DNA from: CAWDMN01 sp963803155
Lineage (GTDB): Bacteria; Acidobacteriota; Terriglobia; Versatilivoradales; Versatilivoraceae
NCBI GenBank assembly: GCA_963803155.1
Contig: CAWDMN010000040.1
Span: forward strand, 1-64,000
Length of the DNA: 64,000 nucleotides
Direction of reading: 5' to 3'
The notes beneath the pieces are model-generated. The model had not been told where the DNA came from. It searched no databases and saw nothing but the letters and a program-made list of their open reading frames with translations. Positions 1-8,572 of the stretch are shown piece after piece. A program made the position numbers and the translations under genes. The stretch's first letter is position 1; the number at the start of each line of letters is the position of its first letter.

Positions 1-93
1 CCGTGGCACGTTCAAGCCCGCCACCTTTGCCTGAAAAAAATGTCAATCCATTGAATATAATGCAGACCAGATTACAAAGAGATGCTTGGGCAT

Positions 94-921
94 CTATATT
101 GCCCAGTAGGAATGGAAAGAAAGAATTATATCGCCGAGCCTGAAGTCTTGGCCGATTTGAACCACCATGGTGTTGACTTCTATTTCTGGAATATTGCTCT
201 CGGATGGCGTTGCCCTTTCAAATATGCGAATCTCGAATCGACAAAATCGTTCCATGACCGTCCACTTAGCAGAATGGGACTGTGAGTCTTGAATCACTAT
301 GTCGCATCCACTATTGCCTCCGATCTTGCCACTTTCAGAGAATACTGGATATCGTGCAACCACCTCTATTCTCTTTCCATCAAGCTTCTTAACGCGCCAT
401 AGTTCAAACAGTGGAATCTTTAGGTTTCTCCTTATGATTTCTTCAACGATTTCGCGTAGAGGAAAACCCCGCCATATCTTGATGTAAGCGCTTTTGGGAT
501 TGATGGCAGCAGACTCAGTTGAGCGCTCATCCTGGGATGTCGTATCGCTGATTAGCGGTATACAACCGACTTGTTTCCAATCTTGGGCTCTTATTAGAGA
601 GAGATCAACAGATGACTCTCTTTCATTGGCAGCATCAAGAAGTTTCGACCCCTTAAATATAAGCACCGTTCCCTTTAGGGATATCTTTCTAGTGCTCAAT
701 AGACCAAGGACTCCCGCGGAAAGACTTATTATTGCAGCGCCAAAACACCCTATCACAATGAAGCCCCCGGTTGTTTTCGAAAACCAACCACTTCCCTCAA
801 TGTGGTTGAGAAAATTTACTATTATCCCTGCTCCAATTAGACCAAGCCCTATGAATATGCTTGGCCACATATTTTGCTTCCACTCTCTGTCGCAATTCGC
901 TATCGGTCTTTGGTCAACCAT
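94..921 (-). CDS. Membrane protein with possible C-terminal FHA-like domain (integron-type cassette gene)
   Basis: A 275-residue protein that begins with ATG. Two hydrophobic segments are visible near residues 19-38 and 50-72, so the N-terminus is probably anchored with two membrane spans. The remaining ~190 residues look soluble. Near residues 200-270 there is a pattern of glycine and CDIVI, then a later LGDII, which resembles the strand order of a forkhead-associated (phosphothreonine-binding) domain, but the conserved SRxHA motif is only loosely present (SHSAKW). I do not recognise the family and the FHA idea is an inference. It lies on the minus strand like the other genes of the first 10 kb, and an attC-like palindrome lies upstream at 1017-1167. 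Confidence 0.6.
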   Translation of the reverse strand: MVDQRPIANCDREWKQNMWPSIFIGLGLIGAGIIVNFLNHIEGSGWFSKTTGGFIVIGCFGAAIISLSAGVLGLLSTRKISLKGTVLIFKGSKLLDAANERESSVDLSLIRAQDWKQVGCIPLISDTTSQDERSTESAAINPKSAYIKIWRGFPLREIVEEIIRRNLKIPLFELWRVKKLDGKRIEVVARYPVFSESGKIGGNSGCDIVIQDSQSHSAKWTVMERFCRFEIRIFERATPSESNIPEIEVNTMVVQIGQDFRLGDIILSFHSYWAI

Positions 922-1016
922 AATGCCCTCCGTTCTAATCTGGCCATAGAACTAATGTCTCACTGATGAGCAACAATATGACTGGGAATTGTAATTGACT
1001 TTGATCATCTTACTGT

Positions 1017-1167
1017 CCACTAACGGCCCGGATTAGCGCGGCGCGCCTTGATAGCGGGCGCTGGTGCGCCGGATTTCAGGCGAGTACGCAGTTCCATCCG
1101 TTGGTTCTGAGGCGCGTAGCGCCGAAGAGAAAAGGGAAGGAGATGCGCATCTGGGCCGACGTTTCCT
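1017..1167. other. Long attC-like recombination site, homologous to the site at 54753-54903
   Basis: The left arm (TAACGGCCCGGAT) pairs with the right arm (ATCTGGGCCGACGTT), and inner stems such as GGCGCGTAGCGCC are visible. The whole ~150 bp aligns with the site next to the integrase at 54.8 kb, including the shared GGCGAGTAC segment in the middle. Site homogeneity of this kind is typical of cassette arrays. The outer R'/R'' cores are degenerate here, so activity is doubtful. Confidence 0.55.
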
Positions 1168-1410
1168 ATGTTGCTTTCCTTGAACCAACTGCAAGGCCGG
1201 ACAAGATAGCCATGCAGGCAAGCCCGGCAAACCACGGGTTTGCGCTGCCGAGGAACCCTCGAAATCATAGAAATCCCAACGCTCCGAGAAATCGGCAGTT
1301 GTTCACTTTATCTATGCCTTTTCTCCTTTCAGAGCCAGTCGCCTCAATTTTTTGAGTTAGCTGCCACCCCTGAGACGAAAAACCACAGCAAGCTCTTTAT
1401 AGCTGATCAA

Positions 1411-2118
1411 TTAGGACGCCCAACCAAAGAACAATGCGATGACTCCAACGGTATCTATGAATCCATGAGCCAAAATGCAGGTCCAGAGATTCCGGCCTGA
1501 CACCATATAGGCTGTCCCCAAAATCAGTCCGGCGACTCCGGAATCCACAATTCCTACGGGACCTTTGTAATAGTGCCCGTAGCCAAATAGAACTGATATG
1601 AAAACCATTCCGACCCAATAAGCCGTTGTGGATCTTCTGCCCAGATCGGCCGCACGGGTTATCAGATATCCCCTATAAGCGATCTCTTCACCAAACGCGG
1701 CAAAGGTCCAGACGATCAGCAAGCCCAACAGGGCGGCCTTGATGTTTCCCGGGATTTCTGCGGCTCCGGTGGGGGCAATTATCGGAGGCCAGAAGTGCTT
1801 GGCCAGAGGTTCGATGACCAAATCACCTGAGATGATTCTCAATGCCGCAGCAGACAAAGCAATCAGCACGACATGCACCCAGGATGCTGGCTGCTTGAGC
1901 CCCATGGCAGACCATCCACCGTTGCGGAGGCGAAGTGACAGCAAACCTAGCACAAATAAGATCGGCACCTCGTTGGGGACTGCATGAAAAACGTTGTGCC
2001 CGATCACGATGACTATTCCTAGCAACAGTTCGAAACCGCTCACGATCTGCGAATCGGAGAGGCTCGGTGGAAGCTGATTGAACGAAGTGGAAGGCAATGT
2101 GGTCTCCTGATCCCGCAA
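1411..2118 (-). CDS. CPBP-family intramembrane metalloprotease (CAAX-protease-like)
   Basis: A 235-residue, strongly hydrophobic protein. The CPBP/Abi signature is clear: FGEEIAYRG (EExxxR) around residue 140, FGYGH around residue 176, and HGFIDT near the C-terminus, which together supply the glutamates, histidines and aspartate of the membrane metal site. Bacterial members are linked to bacteriocin immunity or processing of membrane peptides, but the substrate here cannot be told. The start drawn is a TTG with a weak ribosome site; the coding frame itself is secure. It is a minus-strand member of the left cassette-like array, between the attC-like site at 1.0-1.2 kb and a gene-poor gap. Confidence 0.8.
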   Translation of the reverse strand: MRDQETTLPSTSFNQLPPSLSDSQIVSGFELLLGIVIVIGHNVFHAVPNEVPILFVLGLLSLRLRNGGWSAMGLKQPASWVHVVLIALSAAALRIISGDLVIEPLAKHFWPPIIAPTGAAEIPGNIKAALLGLLIVWTFAAFGEEIAYRGYLITRAADLGRRSTTAYWVGMVFISVLFGYGHYYKGPVGIVDSGVAGLILGTAYMVSGRNLWTCILAHGFIDTVGVIALFFGWAS

Positions 2119-2544
2119 ACTCTTTATGCAGTCACCGCACTATCGGCGCCGGACTTGAAAAGTCATCGAGGGAGATTGAGAAGGTAACCCTTTGGATTCG
2201 TTCCCCCCCTGAACGGTTAGTTGAGACGTTTCTGAATTTGCGCCACTTGCTCCGGTTGAACCTGCAGCTTGCGATGTATTTGCCGATGGCTGTAGGTTGC
2301 CGCCGAAGCCGACAGCCTCAGAAACTGGGCCGCTCTATTGCCAGATAAAAAAAGAATTTACAACGCGGCGTAGGTCACTTTGTCGCGCAGCCGGTTCATC
2401 CGGCAGCCTTCACCGGCCTCCTTCAGATCCTGGACGAGAAACACTATTATTCCAGATAATTATGCAGAAATAGTCAAACAGTTAGGAATGGCCCCAATTG
2501 TGCCAATTGGCCTAGAGGATGGCTGCAAACGAACTCAATGCGTG
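2119..2544. other. Gene-poor gap with possible decayed coding remnants
   Basis: No intact gene is seen. Read on the minus strand, 2230-2345 encodes a short run (NRAAQFLRLSASAATY, then HRKLQ) that vaguely recalls a Fis-type helix-turn-helix tail, and 2370-2440 gives another short open run ending in LRDKVTYAAL and a stop. The string TATCGGCGCCGGACTTGAAAAG at 2141 recurs almost unchanged near 12426, so a mobile or repeated sequence has touched both places. All of this is weak. Confidence 0.3.
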
Positions 2545-3579
2545 TCATCTCGGTCCCAAGTCACGAAGGTACGGAAGGACCTCCTCCGAGTAGTAGGGTT
2601 CTTGCGTCCCCCAGAAGATGTAGTCCAGCCGCAGCCGTTCCTTTGCGAAGCGGTACAATTCCATTATCGTCACACGCTCCCCGGTGGTGGGATTTCTGTC
2701 CTCGAAGTTTCCATCTTGCACTGCAACACCAGCGGGGATCTTTGAGCCTCGTGCTGCAATGAGCCGGTAGCTGTGATTCTGCTGTCCCTTGCGGTGCGGG
2801 AGCAGGTCGGGTCCGCCTACGCCCGCACCGATGCTCTCCGCGTGCGCATAGACGGATCGGAGATAGCCATGGTCGGCCCAGGGGAGCCACTCTCCCGGCA
2901 TAAAGTTGGCATACTGAATCACGCAAGAGCGCGGAAACGCTTTGCGGGCCGCGGTCATGATCGCATTGACGCCTTCGACATAGCTCTCGTAAGTGAAGCC
3001 TTTGGGGTGGAGCTTAATGCTTTCGCCGAATCCGACGGACGTCTCGGGGAGATTCAGCCCTTCGATCCGTCCATCGATTTCCTTGCCCAGCGCTTCGAGT
3101 AGCTTGATGAAGCGGGCCCGCACCGCCGGATCCCAGCGTCGTGCCACCCAGCCGTCGAACCGCGCTTTCGATTCATCATCTCCTTCGTACTCGTACTTGC
3201 GCGCGACTCCGCCTCCAAGGGCCGGATCCGTACGGAGGTAGTCGGGAATAGGGACTTCCGCGGAAAATGATACATCCTGAAGCTGCACGAAGAGCCGCTT
3301 GCCGTGTCTCTCGAGGAACGCAAGGTCCTCAATCAACGGGTGGAACTCGTACCGATCACGCTCCGGCTCGAGCTCACGCCAAGTGTACTTTAGCTGGGCC
3401 CCGACGATGTGTTGGTCTTCAAGGAAGGCGGGATCCGAGATCCGCTGACGCTCGAGTCCGAAGAAGACGAAGTTCTTGGGACCGGCATCACTGCAGCCTT
3501 CCGAGGCCATGGTCCCGGCAACCAGGAAAAATAGCAGGAGCGCGAGGGTGGCCACCAAAAGTTTTCTCGTGTCGTTCAT
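2545..3579 (-). CDS. Exported TIM-barrel protein, glycoside-hydrolase-like, function unknown
   Basis: The ATG at 3579 gives 344 residues beginning MNDTRKLLVATLALLLFFLV, a clear signal peptide or anchor; the open frame extends further upstream but that part runs into an attC-like site. The mature part has the layout of a (beta/alpha)8 hydrolase that acts on sugars: YTWRELEPERDRYEF resembles the W.x.EP segment where family GH42/GH5-like enzymes describe a journey around the barrel, followed by GLNLPETSVGF with a glutamate at a plausible catalytic position. No family can be fixed by eye. It sits inside the left array and is followed upstream by the attC-like palindrome at 3599-3680. Confidence 0.65.
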   Translation of the reverse strand: MNDTRKLLVATLALLLFFLVAGTMASEGCSDAGPKNFVFFGLERQRISDPAFLEDQHIVGAQLKYTWRELEPERDRYEFHPLIEDLAFLERHGKRLFVQLQDVSFSAEVPIPDYLRTDPALGGGVARKYEYEGDDESKARFDGWVARRWDPAVRARFIKLLEALGKEIDGRIEGLNLPETSVGFGESIKLHPKGFTYESYVEGVNAIMTAARKAFPRSCVIQYANFMPGEWLPWADHGYLRSVYAHAESIGAGVGGPDLLPHRKGQQNHSYRLIAARGSKIPAGVAVQDGNFEDRNPTTGERVTIMELYRFAKERLRLDYIFWGTQEPYYSEEVLPYLRDLGPR

Positions 3580-3598
3580 GTCAAGGTTCACCTTGTCC

Positions 3599-3680
3599 GG
3601 CCAACGTTTGACCTGACCGGCGCAAGCGGCTTTATCGCTTGCGTCCGTGTTGATGGATAAGCTGGGCGTCATTGGGGCCA
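3599..3680. other. attC-like site
   Basis: Starts with GGCCAAC and ends near TTGGGGCC. The centre is a good palindrome, ACCGGCGCAAGCG then CGCTTGCGTCCG, with an unpaired GCTTTAT loop. It lies between two minus-strand genes, as expected of an attC that closes the DUF488 cassette. Confidence 0.65.
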
Positions 3681-3689
3681 TGACAAGGC

Positions 3690-4076
3690 TCATTCAACCT
3701 TTGCGCCCTTCTCGGCCAAGAGCGTTCTTAGCACCGACCTATGACAATGCGCTTCATCTTCGCAGTAGCACCCGACCGAGAAATTGCTTTGATGCGAAAG
3801 GACGGCCAACAGCTCAAGAGTATGGTTGTTCTCCGGAGTAGACATCTCGGCTCGGTACTTTTTCACGAAAGCTGCCCACTGGGCGGGCGTTTTGGCCTCC
3901 TGCCCATACTTTATGGTTTCAACGCTCGGAGCGAGATTGGGGAACCACACGTCGTACCAATTCCGCGAAGCGAACTCGGATTTTGGCACGCCCCTGGGCG
4001 GACGACGCACCGTTCCGATGCGAACGCCCTCACCTTCGGTTCGCGCTGTTCCTAGTCTGACAATACGAACGGCCAT
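3690..4076 (-). CDS. DUF488-family protein
   Basis: Residues WYDVWFPNLAPS, WAAFVKKYRAEM and FSVGCYCEDEAHCHRSVL are hallmarks of DUF488, a small alpha/beta family with a conserved Cys-rich CxCE...CHR segment; its biochemical role is not established. I place the start at the ATG at 4076 (MAVRIVRLG), which has AGAGGA five bases upstream, rather than at the TTG 30 bases earlier. That gives 128 residues, close to the usual size. It is preceded on its 3' side by the attC-like palindrome at 3599-3680, and the next cassette-like gene starts only ~40 bp upstream. Confidence 0.85.
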   Translation of the reverse strand: MAVRIVRLGTARTEGEGVRIGTVRRPPRGVPKSEFASRNWYDVWFPNLAPSVETIKYGQEAKTPAQWAAFVKKYRAEMSTPENNHTLELLAVLSHQSNFSVGCYCEDEAHCHRSVLRTLLAEKGAKVE

Positions 4077-4112
4077 TTTTTCCTCTATAGTTCTTTCGAT
4101 TTCCAACCTTGC

Positions 4113-4574
4113 TTACGGAGCCCAATCACCAATCCACGCCCAAGCTGAACTGAGTTCGCTCAGGGATTCTGAGCCGAGCACAGCTCTCACTCGATAGGCA
4201 GCTGCTACCATCAAGTCCTTGCCACCTTGCTGATTAAGCAGTTCTCCAATTTGCCTGGTACGTACATGCTTGCAGGCGGCATCATAGTTTCCGCCAGGCT
4301 TCATGGAGAGGTATTCTTCTCTTTTGCCGATCTCAATCAGCTCAGCGACGAGTCTGTCCGCTTCCGGCCCGAGGCTAACGCCAGAATAGGCGTCGGCCTC
4401 AGCCCGCTTCTCTTCCTCGGACCGCAGATCGTAGCAATCCTCCGAGTTCATCATGTTCGCGCCACACTTTGGACAGAGTCGCATGGAGCGGTTACGGATG
4501 GAAAACTCGGTCAACATGTACCGGCACCGAAGGCAAGTATAGCTCCTCTTGAACAGGCGGCTGAGGAAACTCAT
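4113..4574 (-). CDS. Zinc-ribbon protein, function unknown
   Basis: A 153-residue protein with an N-terminal treble of CLRC (residues 14-17) and CPKC (residues 34-37), which should bind one zinc ion, then a helical tail with no recognisable domain. The start ATG has AAAGGA upstream. A small soluble protein with one ribbon and an unknown tail is common cargo of cassette arrays. An attC-like palindrome lies just upstream at 4601-4663. The tail (VRAVLGSESLSELSSAWAW) suggests an amphipathic helix pair. No function is proposed. Confidence 0.7.
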   Translation of the reverse strand: MSFLSRLFKRSYTCLRCRYMLTEFSIRNRSMRLCPKCGANMMNSEDCYDLRSEEEKRAEADAYSGVSLGPEADRLVAELIEIGKREEYLSMKPGGNYDAACKHVRTRQIGELLNQQGGKDLMVAAAYRVRAVLGSESLSELSSAWAWIGDWAP

Positions 4575-4600
4575 TTTTGGTCCTTTCTAGTTCTTGGCGT

Positions 4601-4663
4601 GATTAACATAGCCACTCACCCGCACGCGCTGTTTACGAGTCCGGTGCGCAGAATTGTCGGGAT
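4601..4663. other. attC-like site of the CACTCACCSGC family
   Basis: Begins GATTAAC and ends near TTGTCGGG. The core CCACTCACCCGCACGCGC / GAGTCCGGTGCGCAGAATTG matches the sites at 9336 and 53088 in layout (ACTCACCGGCGCGC, CTGTT loop, GTCCGGTG). Arms pair imperfectly, as is normal for attC. Confidence 0.65.
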
Positions 4664-4772
4664 TCTATTCTGCAAATTGCCAACATCCCAAAGTGATGAA
4701 AAATTCAATTATTTATGTGCGGCACCATTTTCCCTACTCGACACAGGCGCCTACCTCCTACCTGTGCCGTGG

Positions 4773-4955
4773 TTAACCCTTTCCATGGTAGTATTCTTCT
4801 ATCGCCCGATAATAGTCTTCTTCGTCGCGCTGGCGCTGGATGTCGTCTTTGATCTTAAGTAAGCAATCGGGACATGCACTATGGTGGCTATATCCATAGT
4901 TGTTATGAATGACTATCCGCCCTTCGTCATAGTTAGATATGGCAGGATCGTGCAT
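4773..4955 (-). CDS. Small acidic protein of unknown function
   Basis: Sixty residues with an ATG start. A CPDC pair is present but no second pair, so zinc binding by a monomer is uncertain; the C-terminal half (DDIQRQRDEEDYYRAIEEYY) should form one charged helix. No family is recognised. Its support is the position: same strand as its neighbours, only 7 bp downstream of the hydrolase start side and just before an attC-like site. It could still be a chance frame. Confidence 0.45.
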   Translation of the reverse strand: MHDPAISNYDEGRIVIHNNYGYSHHSACPDCLLKIKDDIQRQRDEEDYYRAIEEYYHGKG

Positions 4956-4962
4956 AAGTAAT

Positions 4963-6156
4963 CTATTCTACTGACAAAAACGAATCCATGGCATTTGAAG
5001 CTTCCTTTGGAGCATCAAACGGAATGGCATGACCGCAATCAGGCAACATAATAACCTTAGAATTTGGCAGAATCCTTGACGCTCTTTCGGCAGCTTCCGT
5101 AGGGGAATAAATCATCTCTTCCTTTCCCAAAATCAAGAGTGTTGGAACTTTGATCGCCTTTAATTCATCATCACTGAATTCTCTGGGATAAACTCTAAGT
5201 TGAACGGATGCAGCCCTAAAAGATAAGGTCAGCATCTCCGTCATTTCTTTACTCCATAGATTCGGTTTTAAAGTGCCCGCATTCTTGAAGGTTTCAAGAA
5301 CAACATCTTTTGGGTAAAGGGCTGTCCCAAATACAACTATATAAAACTTAGTGCTAAAAGGCTTAAAACCAGCAGCGGGCGCAAGCAAAATCAACCTTTC
5401 AATCTTATCGGGATTTTGTTGTGCAATCAGCATGGCTTGAAATCCGCCATTGGAATGGCCACAAATAGAAACTTTCTTCAAACCAAGACCATCAAGTACT
5501 TGATTAAACCATTGAGAAACTTCTTTCTCGGATGTGGGCGGTTTACTGGCATAACTTTTCCCCATGTCTCCCATTACGTCAATAGCATATACACGATATC
5601 GTTCCTGCAGAAACGGTGCCATATACTTCCATTCCGTAGAATTAGAATAAAACCAGTGTAAGAGTATTAATGGTTTCCCCCGCGGATTTCCGAAGGAAAC
5701 GATATGTGTTTTGCCATACGCTGTTTCAATGTCCAGCTCTTCAGTAGGTACTGACCAGGATTTTAATTCTTCTTGATAATCCGATAGAAATTTTCGCTGG
5801 TCATCGATTTTGTTAAAAGTGGGCATCAGTTCACCCCTGACTGTATTTGTTGTGGATTTGGGAAAAACGGGGGGTTTGGGGGGAACGAGCCAGCACGCCA
5901 ACAGAATTACGATCGCATGGACCATCAGTGCGCCTCGGGGCCACACGCGAAAGAAGCTGGCAATGAGGGATACGACTGCCCAGATAATGCCTACTAGTAG
6001 CACGACTGGGATAAAGATAAAAAAGAGGTAGGCATCGTGACGCAAGGGTAACCCGACCTTCAGCAGCACAAAGACAAGCGCAGCCGCGCCGTAGTAAAGT
6101 GTGGCGGTTTTAAATCCCCGCCAGAAAGGAGTCCGCATTCTGTCGAGCATCGTCAT
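4963..6156 (-). CDS. Alpha/beta hydrolase with N-terminal membrane segments
   Basis: A 397-residue protein. Residues 15-95 contain three hydrophobic spans, and the rest is a standard alpha/beta-hydrolase: oxyanion region LILLHWFYSN, nucleophile elbow GHSNGG (Ser near residue 210), an aspartate after LLILGKEE and a histidine in LPDCGHAI near the end. The substrate is unknown. A second, related hydrolase lies directly upstream at 6261-7206, with the same MxLLAPAxG and late GxE(E/N)xIYS motifs, suggesting an old duplication or a shared source. The start ATG is clear. Confidence 0.85.
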   Translation of the reverse strand: MTMLDRMRTPFWRGFKTATLYYGAAALVFVLLKVGLPLRHDAYLFFIFIPVVLLVGIIWAVVSLIASFFRVWPRGALMVHAIVILLACWLVPPKPPVFPKSTTNTVRGELMPTFNKIDDQRKFLSDYQEELKSWSVPTEELDIETAYGKTHIVSFGNPRGKPLILLHWFYSNSTEWKYMAPFLQERYRVYAIDVMGDMGKSYASKPPTSEKEVSQWFNQVLDGLGLKKVSICGHSNGGFQAMLIAQQNPDKIERLILLAPAAGFKPFSTKFYIVVFGTALYPKDVVLETFKNAGTLKPNLWSKEMTEMLTLSFRAASVQLRVYPREFSDDELKAIKVPTLLILGKEEMIYSPTEAAERASRILPNSKVIMLPDCGHAIPFDAPKEASNAMDSFLSVE

Positions 6157-6260
6157 GGATTAAAGTATGGGGCAACTACCAAAATTGACTTTAACATTGC
6201 AGTCTATCACTCGTCAGATTTTTTAAAAATTTTATTATTCATGCGCTAGTTGGACAGCCC

Positions 6261-7206
6261 TTACCGTCTCTCCACGACGGCGGCCGCCACACCTTCCCGT
6301 TCGCCCAAGAACTCAAGCACCTTTCTTGTCACAAGATCGGGGTATACCACAGTCAAGTCGTGTCCAGCGCCGGAAATGATCTCCGCCTTTACCTGAGGGG
6401 CGACACGATGCAGTCGGCGGACGGCCGCCTCGGCCGAGTAGATCTTCTCATTCTCGCCGACCAGGAACAGGCAAGGCACGCGGAAGCCCTGCCACTCCTT
6501 GTTGGCGAGGACTGATGGCCAGGGCGGAGGGGGTAGGGCAAAGACACGCGCCGCCCTTTGCGCTTCGTCCATGGCTTGCTCGACGCGCGCCCGACAGTCG
6601 TCGTCGCCTCGCACCGCGTCCTCGAACAACCAGCGGCACGTTCTGCGCAGCGGGGTTCCGCCAAGGCCCGGTATGGGGAGGGAAAGGAGCGTAAAGCGGA
6701 CGAAGAAGCCAAGAGAGAATCGAAGCACGGTCCCGGCTGGGGCGAGCAGCACCACGCTCCGAAGCCGCCCAGGAAAGCGGACCGCATACTGAGCGGCAAT
6801 CGACCCCCCCCAGCGAAATGCCCATCAGACTGAGAGCCCCCTCCGGAACCAGCACCGTCAAGACCTCGTCCAGCCAGGTGACGAAGTCTCCCGGCTTCGA
6901 TATCTTGCGGCGATTCACGCTGAACCCGGCATCACCGATGATGTCCAGGGCATAGGTGCGGTGGCGGGCCGACAGGGCCGCGATGCTGTCGATCCACATC
7001 AGCGAACTAACCCGCGCGCCAGGCAACAGGATCAGAGGAGGATCGGTGGGGCGCCCACTCACACGAACGAGTGTCTTGCCGGAGGGAGTGTCGAGAACCA
7101 TAGTCTCGGATGCGACTGGCCATGCCTTGGCTCTTTCCAGGCAGTAGGCCTCGTATTCGGTTTTGGCTTGTTCGGATCGAAACGGATAGAAGGGCTGTCT
7201 CGTCAT
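6261..7206 (-). pseudogene. Alpha/beta hydrolase broken by a +1 frameshift in a C8/G8 run
   Basis: Two overlapping frames together make one hydrolase. The N-terminal frame starts at the ATG at 7206 (MTRQPFYPFRS, with GGAGGA upstream) and runs through LILLPGARVSS to the nucleophile elbow GISLGG. It then shifts, because the run at 6804-6811 is eight C on the plus strand. With seven, the frame continues as SIAAQYAVRFPGRLRSV and joins VVLLAPAGT, ending with the catalytic histidine of GAGHDLTVV. Shift in a homopolymer can be true decay, strand slippage or a sequencing error. The ATG overlaps the stop of the VWFA gene by ATGA, so the pair was translated together. Confidence 0.8.
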
Positions 7207-8324
7207 GGTGTCGTCTCCTCCCATGAGTGCCCGTCCAGCGCGGGGTTAGAAGACTTCGTTTGTACCCCTTTAGAAAAGTAACCTCTTCTGGTTCGAGCCT
7301 TGGCGCCGGGTATGGCAACCTCTACCTTGACTCTGTGAAATTTCGCCTCGCCTTTCCGATTGGTCGACACATAGGCGATTCCATATTGGTTTCCCAATTC
7401 CGCTGCAACCTGCGCAAAGGCATTGGCCAGGTGCTGCTCAGACTTGTCCCAGGAATTGGTCCAGTAGTAAGTTCCTCCTGTGACCTCAGCCAAACGCTCC
7501 AGGAATCCAGGTCCTAAGGCCCATTCGCTCATATCGGGAAATCGCATGGCATCGCTGCCGCGAAAGATGGCAGGAAGCGAGATCGGATAAACCGTCACAT
7601 CCGATTCTGCGGCAATCCGGAGGATTTCGGACCTCCCATCGCTATTCGCCAGAATTGATGGAATATCGACACCGTCAAATGAAAACAAGACCATCACCTT
7701 CCGACTCTTCCGTTCCAGTTTCATCTCTTCAAATCCAGCTGCTATTGCCCGGCAAAGCTGTGTCTCCCTACCATTAATGGAAATCTGGCGAATTGCCGCT
7801 TCAGCAACTGATTTGTCTTGAGTCAGACTTGTTTCGATCCTGACCTCGCTGCCAAAGGAAATCACCATCACCTCATCGATAGGCCGAAGCAGCCGCACGA
7901 ATCGAAGTGCATGGCTCTTCATCATACTGAGCCGCTCTTCAGGGATGACGGGGAGGCAGGTACCGGTGTCCAACAGGAGCGCTATATTTACCGGTGAATC
8001 CTCCGCGGAAAAATGAGTAATGGTCTGTTGCACTTTGTCTTCATAGACCTTGAAATCGCCTTTCTCGAGCTTGGGCAAATATCTTCCTCGCCCATCGCGC
8101 ACAACCACGTTGAGGTTGACAAGTTCTACGTTCACGCCGAGAGAGTAAGTCTCATCTGGTTGTGCCGACACGAATTTCTGCGCGTCAGCTTCCGAGGGAT
8201 GCACCAAACCGGAAGGCAAAAAGAGGCCAAAGATCGCGAGGTTCAGCCTGGCAACTTTGAGGAGTCGCCTTGTTGGAGAAGCACTGCGGAGAAATAAGTG
8301 AATCATACAAAACTCGCCTAACAT
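7203..8324 (-). CDS. VWFA-domain protein of the acidobacterial VWFA-related type, exported
   Basis: A 373-residue protein with a signal-like start (ARLNLAIFGLFLPSGLV). The block VELVNLNVVVRDGRGR, then LEKGDFKVYEDKVQQTI, and NIALLLDTGT is the pattern of the acidobacterial VWFA-related family (TIGR03436-type), which is greatly expanded in that phylum. The von Willebrand A fold binds a metal through a MIDAS motif, normally DxSxS; here it reads DTGTC, so the site is altered and metal binding is doubtful. The role of the family is unknown. Its stop overlaps the hydrolase start (ATGA), indicating a two-gene operon. Confidence 0.85.
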   Translation of the reverse strand: MLGEFCMIHLFLRSASPTRRLLKVARLNLAIFGLFLPSGLVHPSEADAQKFVSAQPDETYSLGVNVELVNLNVVVRDGRGRYLPKLEKGDFKVYEDKVQQTITHFSAEDSPVNIALLLDTGTCLPVIPEERLSMMKSHALRFVRLLRPIDEVMVISFGSEVRIETSLTQDKSVAEAAIRQISINGRETQLCRAIAAGFEEMKLERKSRKVMVLFSFDGVDIPSILANSDGRSEILRIAAESDVTVYPISLPAIFRGSDAMRFPDMSEWALGPGFLERLAEVTGGTYYWTNSWDKSEQHLANAFAQVAAELGNQYGIAYVSTNRKGEAKFHRVKVEVAIPGAKARTRRGYFSKGVQTKSSNPALDGHSWEETTP

Positions 8325-8386
8325 CTCAGGCCACCGTTAAGCCGCGCCTTTTGCTGCTATCCCGTGAGCCTGTAGTTGGGAACTTC

Positions 8387-8572
8387 TTATTTGACTATAA
8401 TGCCGAGATATTTTTTGATGTGACGGACCAATTGATTATCAATTTCGTTATGACGTGGGACAGGCTGCGTGAGGCCTTTGGCCGGATTGATATAGACATC
8501 ATGCCGGGATCCATGACGGTGTAATATACATCCAGCTTGTTCCAGTTGCTGGATCAATTCGGAGCGCTTTAT
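8387..8572 (-). CDS. hicA: HicA-family mRNA interferase, start codon apparently changed to ATA
   Basis: Sixty-one codons that read as a full HicA toxin: KRSELIQQLEQAGC, LHRHGSRHDVYINP with the catalytic histidine, then QPVPRHNEID and HIKKYLG. HicA is a small double-stranded-RNA-binding-fold ribonuclease that cuts mRNA. There is no ATG, GTG or TTG at the N-terminus; the expected start position holds ATA inside TTATAAAG, which also contains the hicB stop TAA. One G-to-A change of an ancestral TTATGAAG would turn an ATG/TGA overlap into ATA/TAA. The toxin is therefore probably poorly or not translated, but the body is intact. Confidence 0.75.
   Translation of the reverse strand: MKRSELIQQLEQAGCILHRHGSRHDVYINPAKGLTQPVPRHNEIDNQLVRHIKKYLGIIVK

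Noticed and set aside
1230..1400. An additional attC site after the CPBP gene
   Set aside because: CCCAAC near 1278 and GTTAGCTGCC near 1357 give partial cores, but the arms do not pair convincingly.
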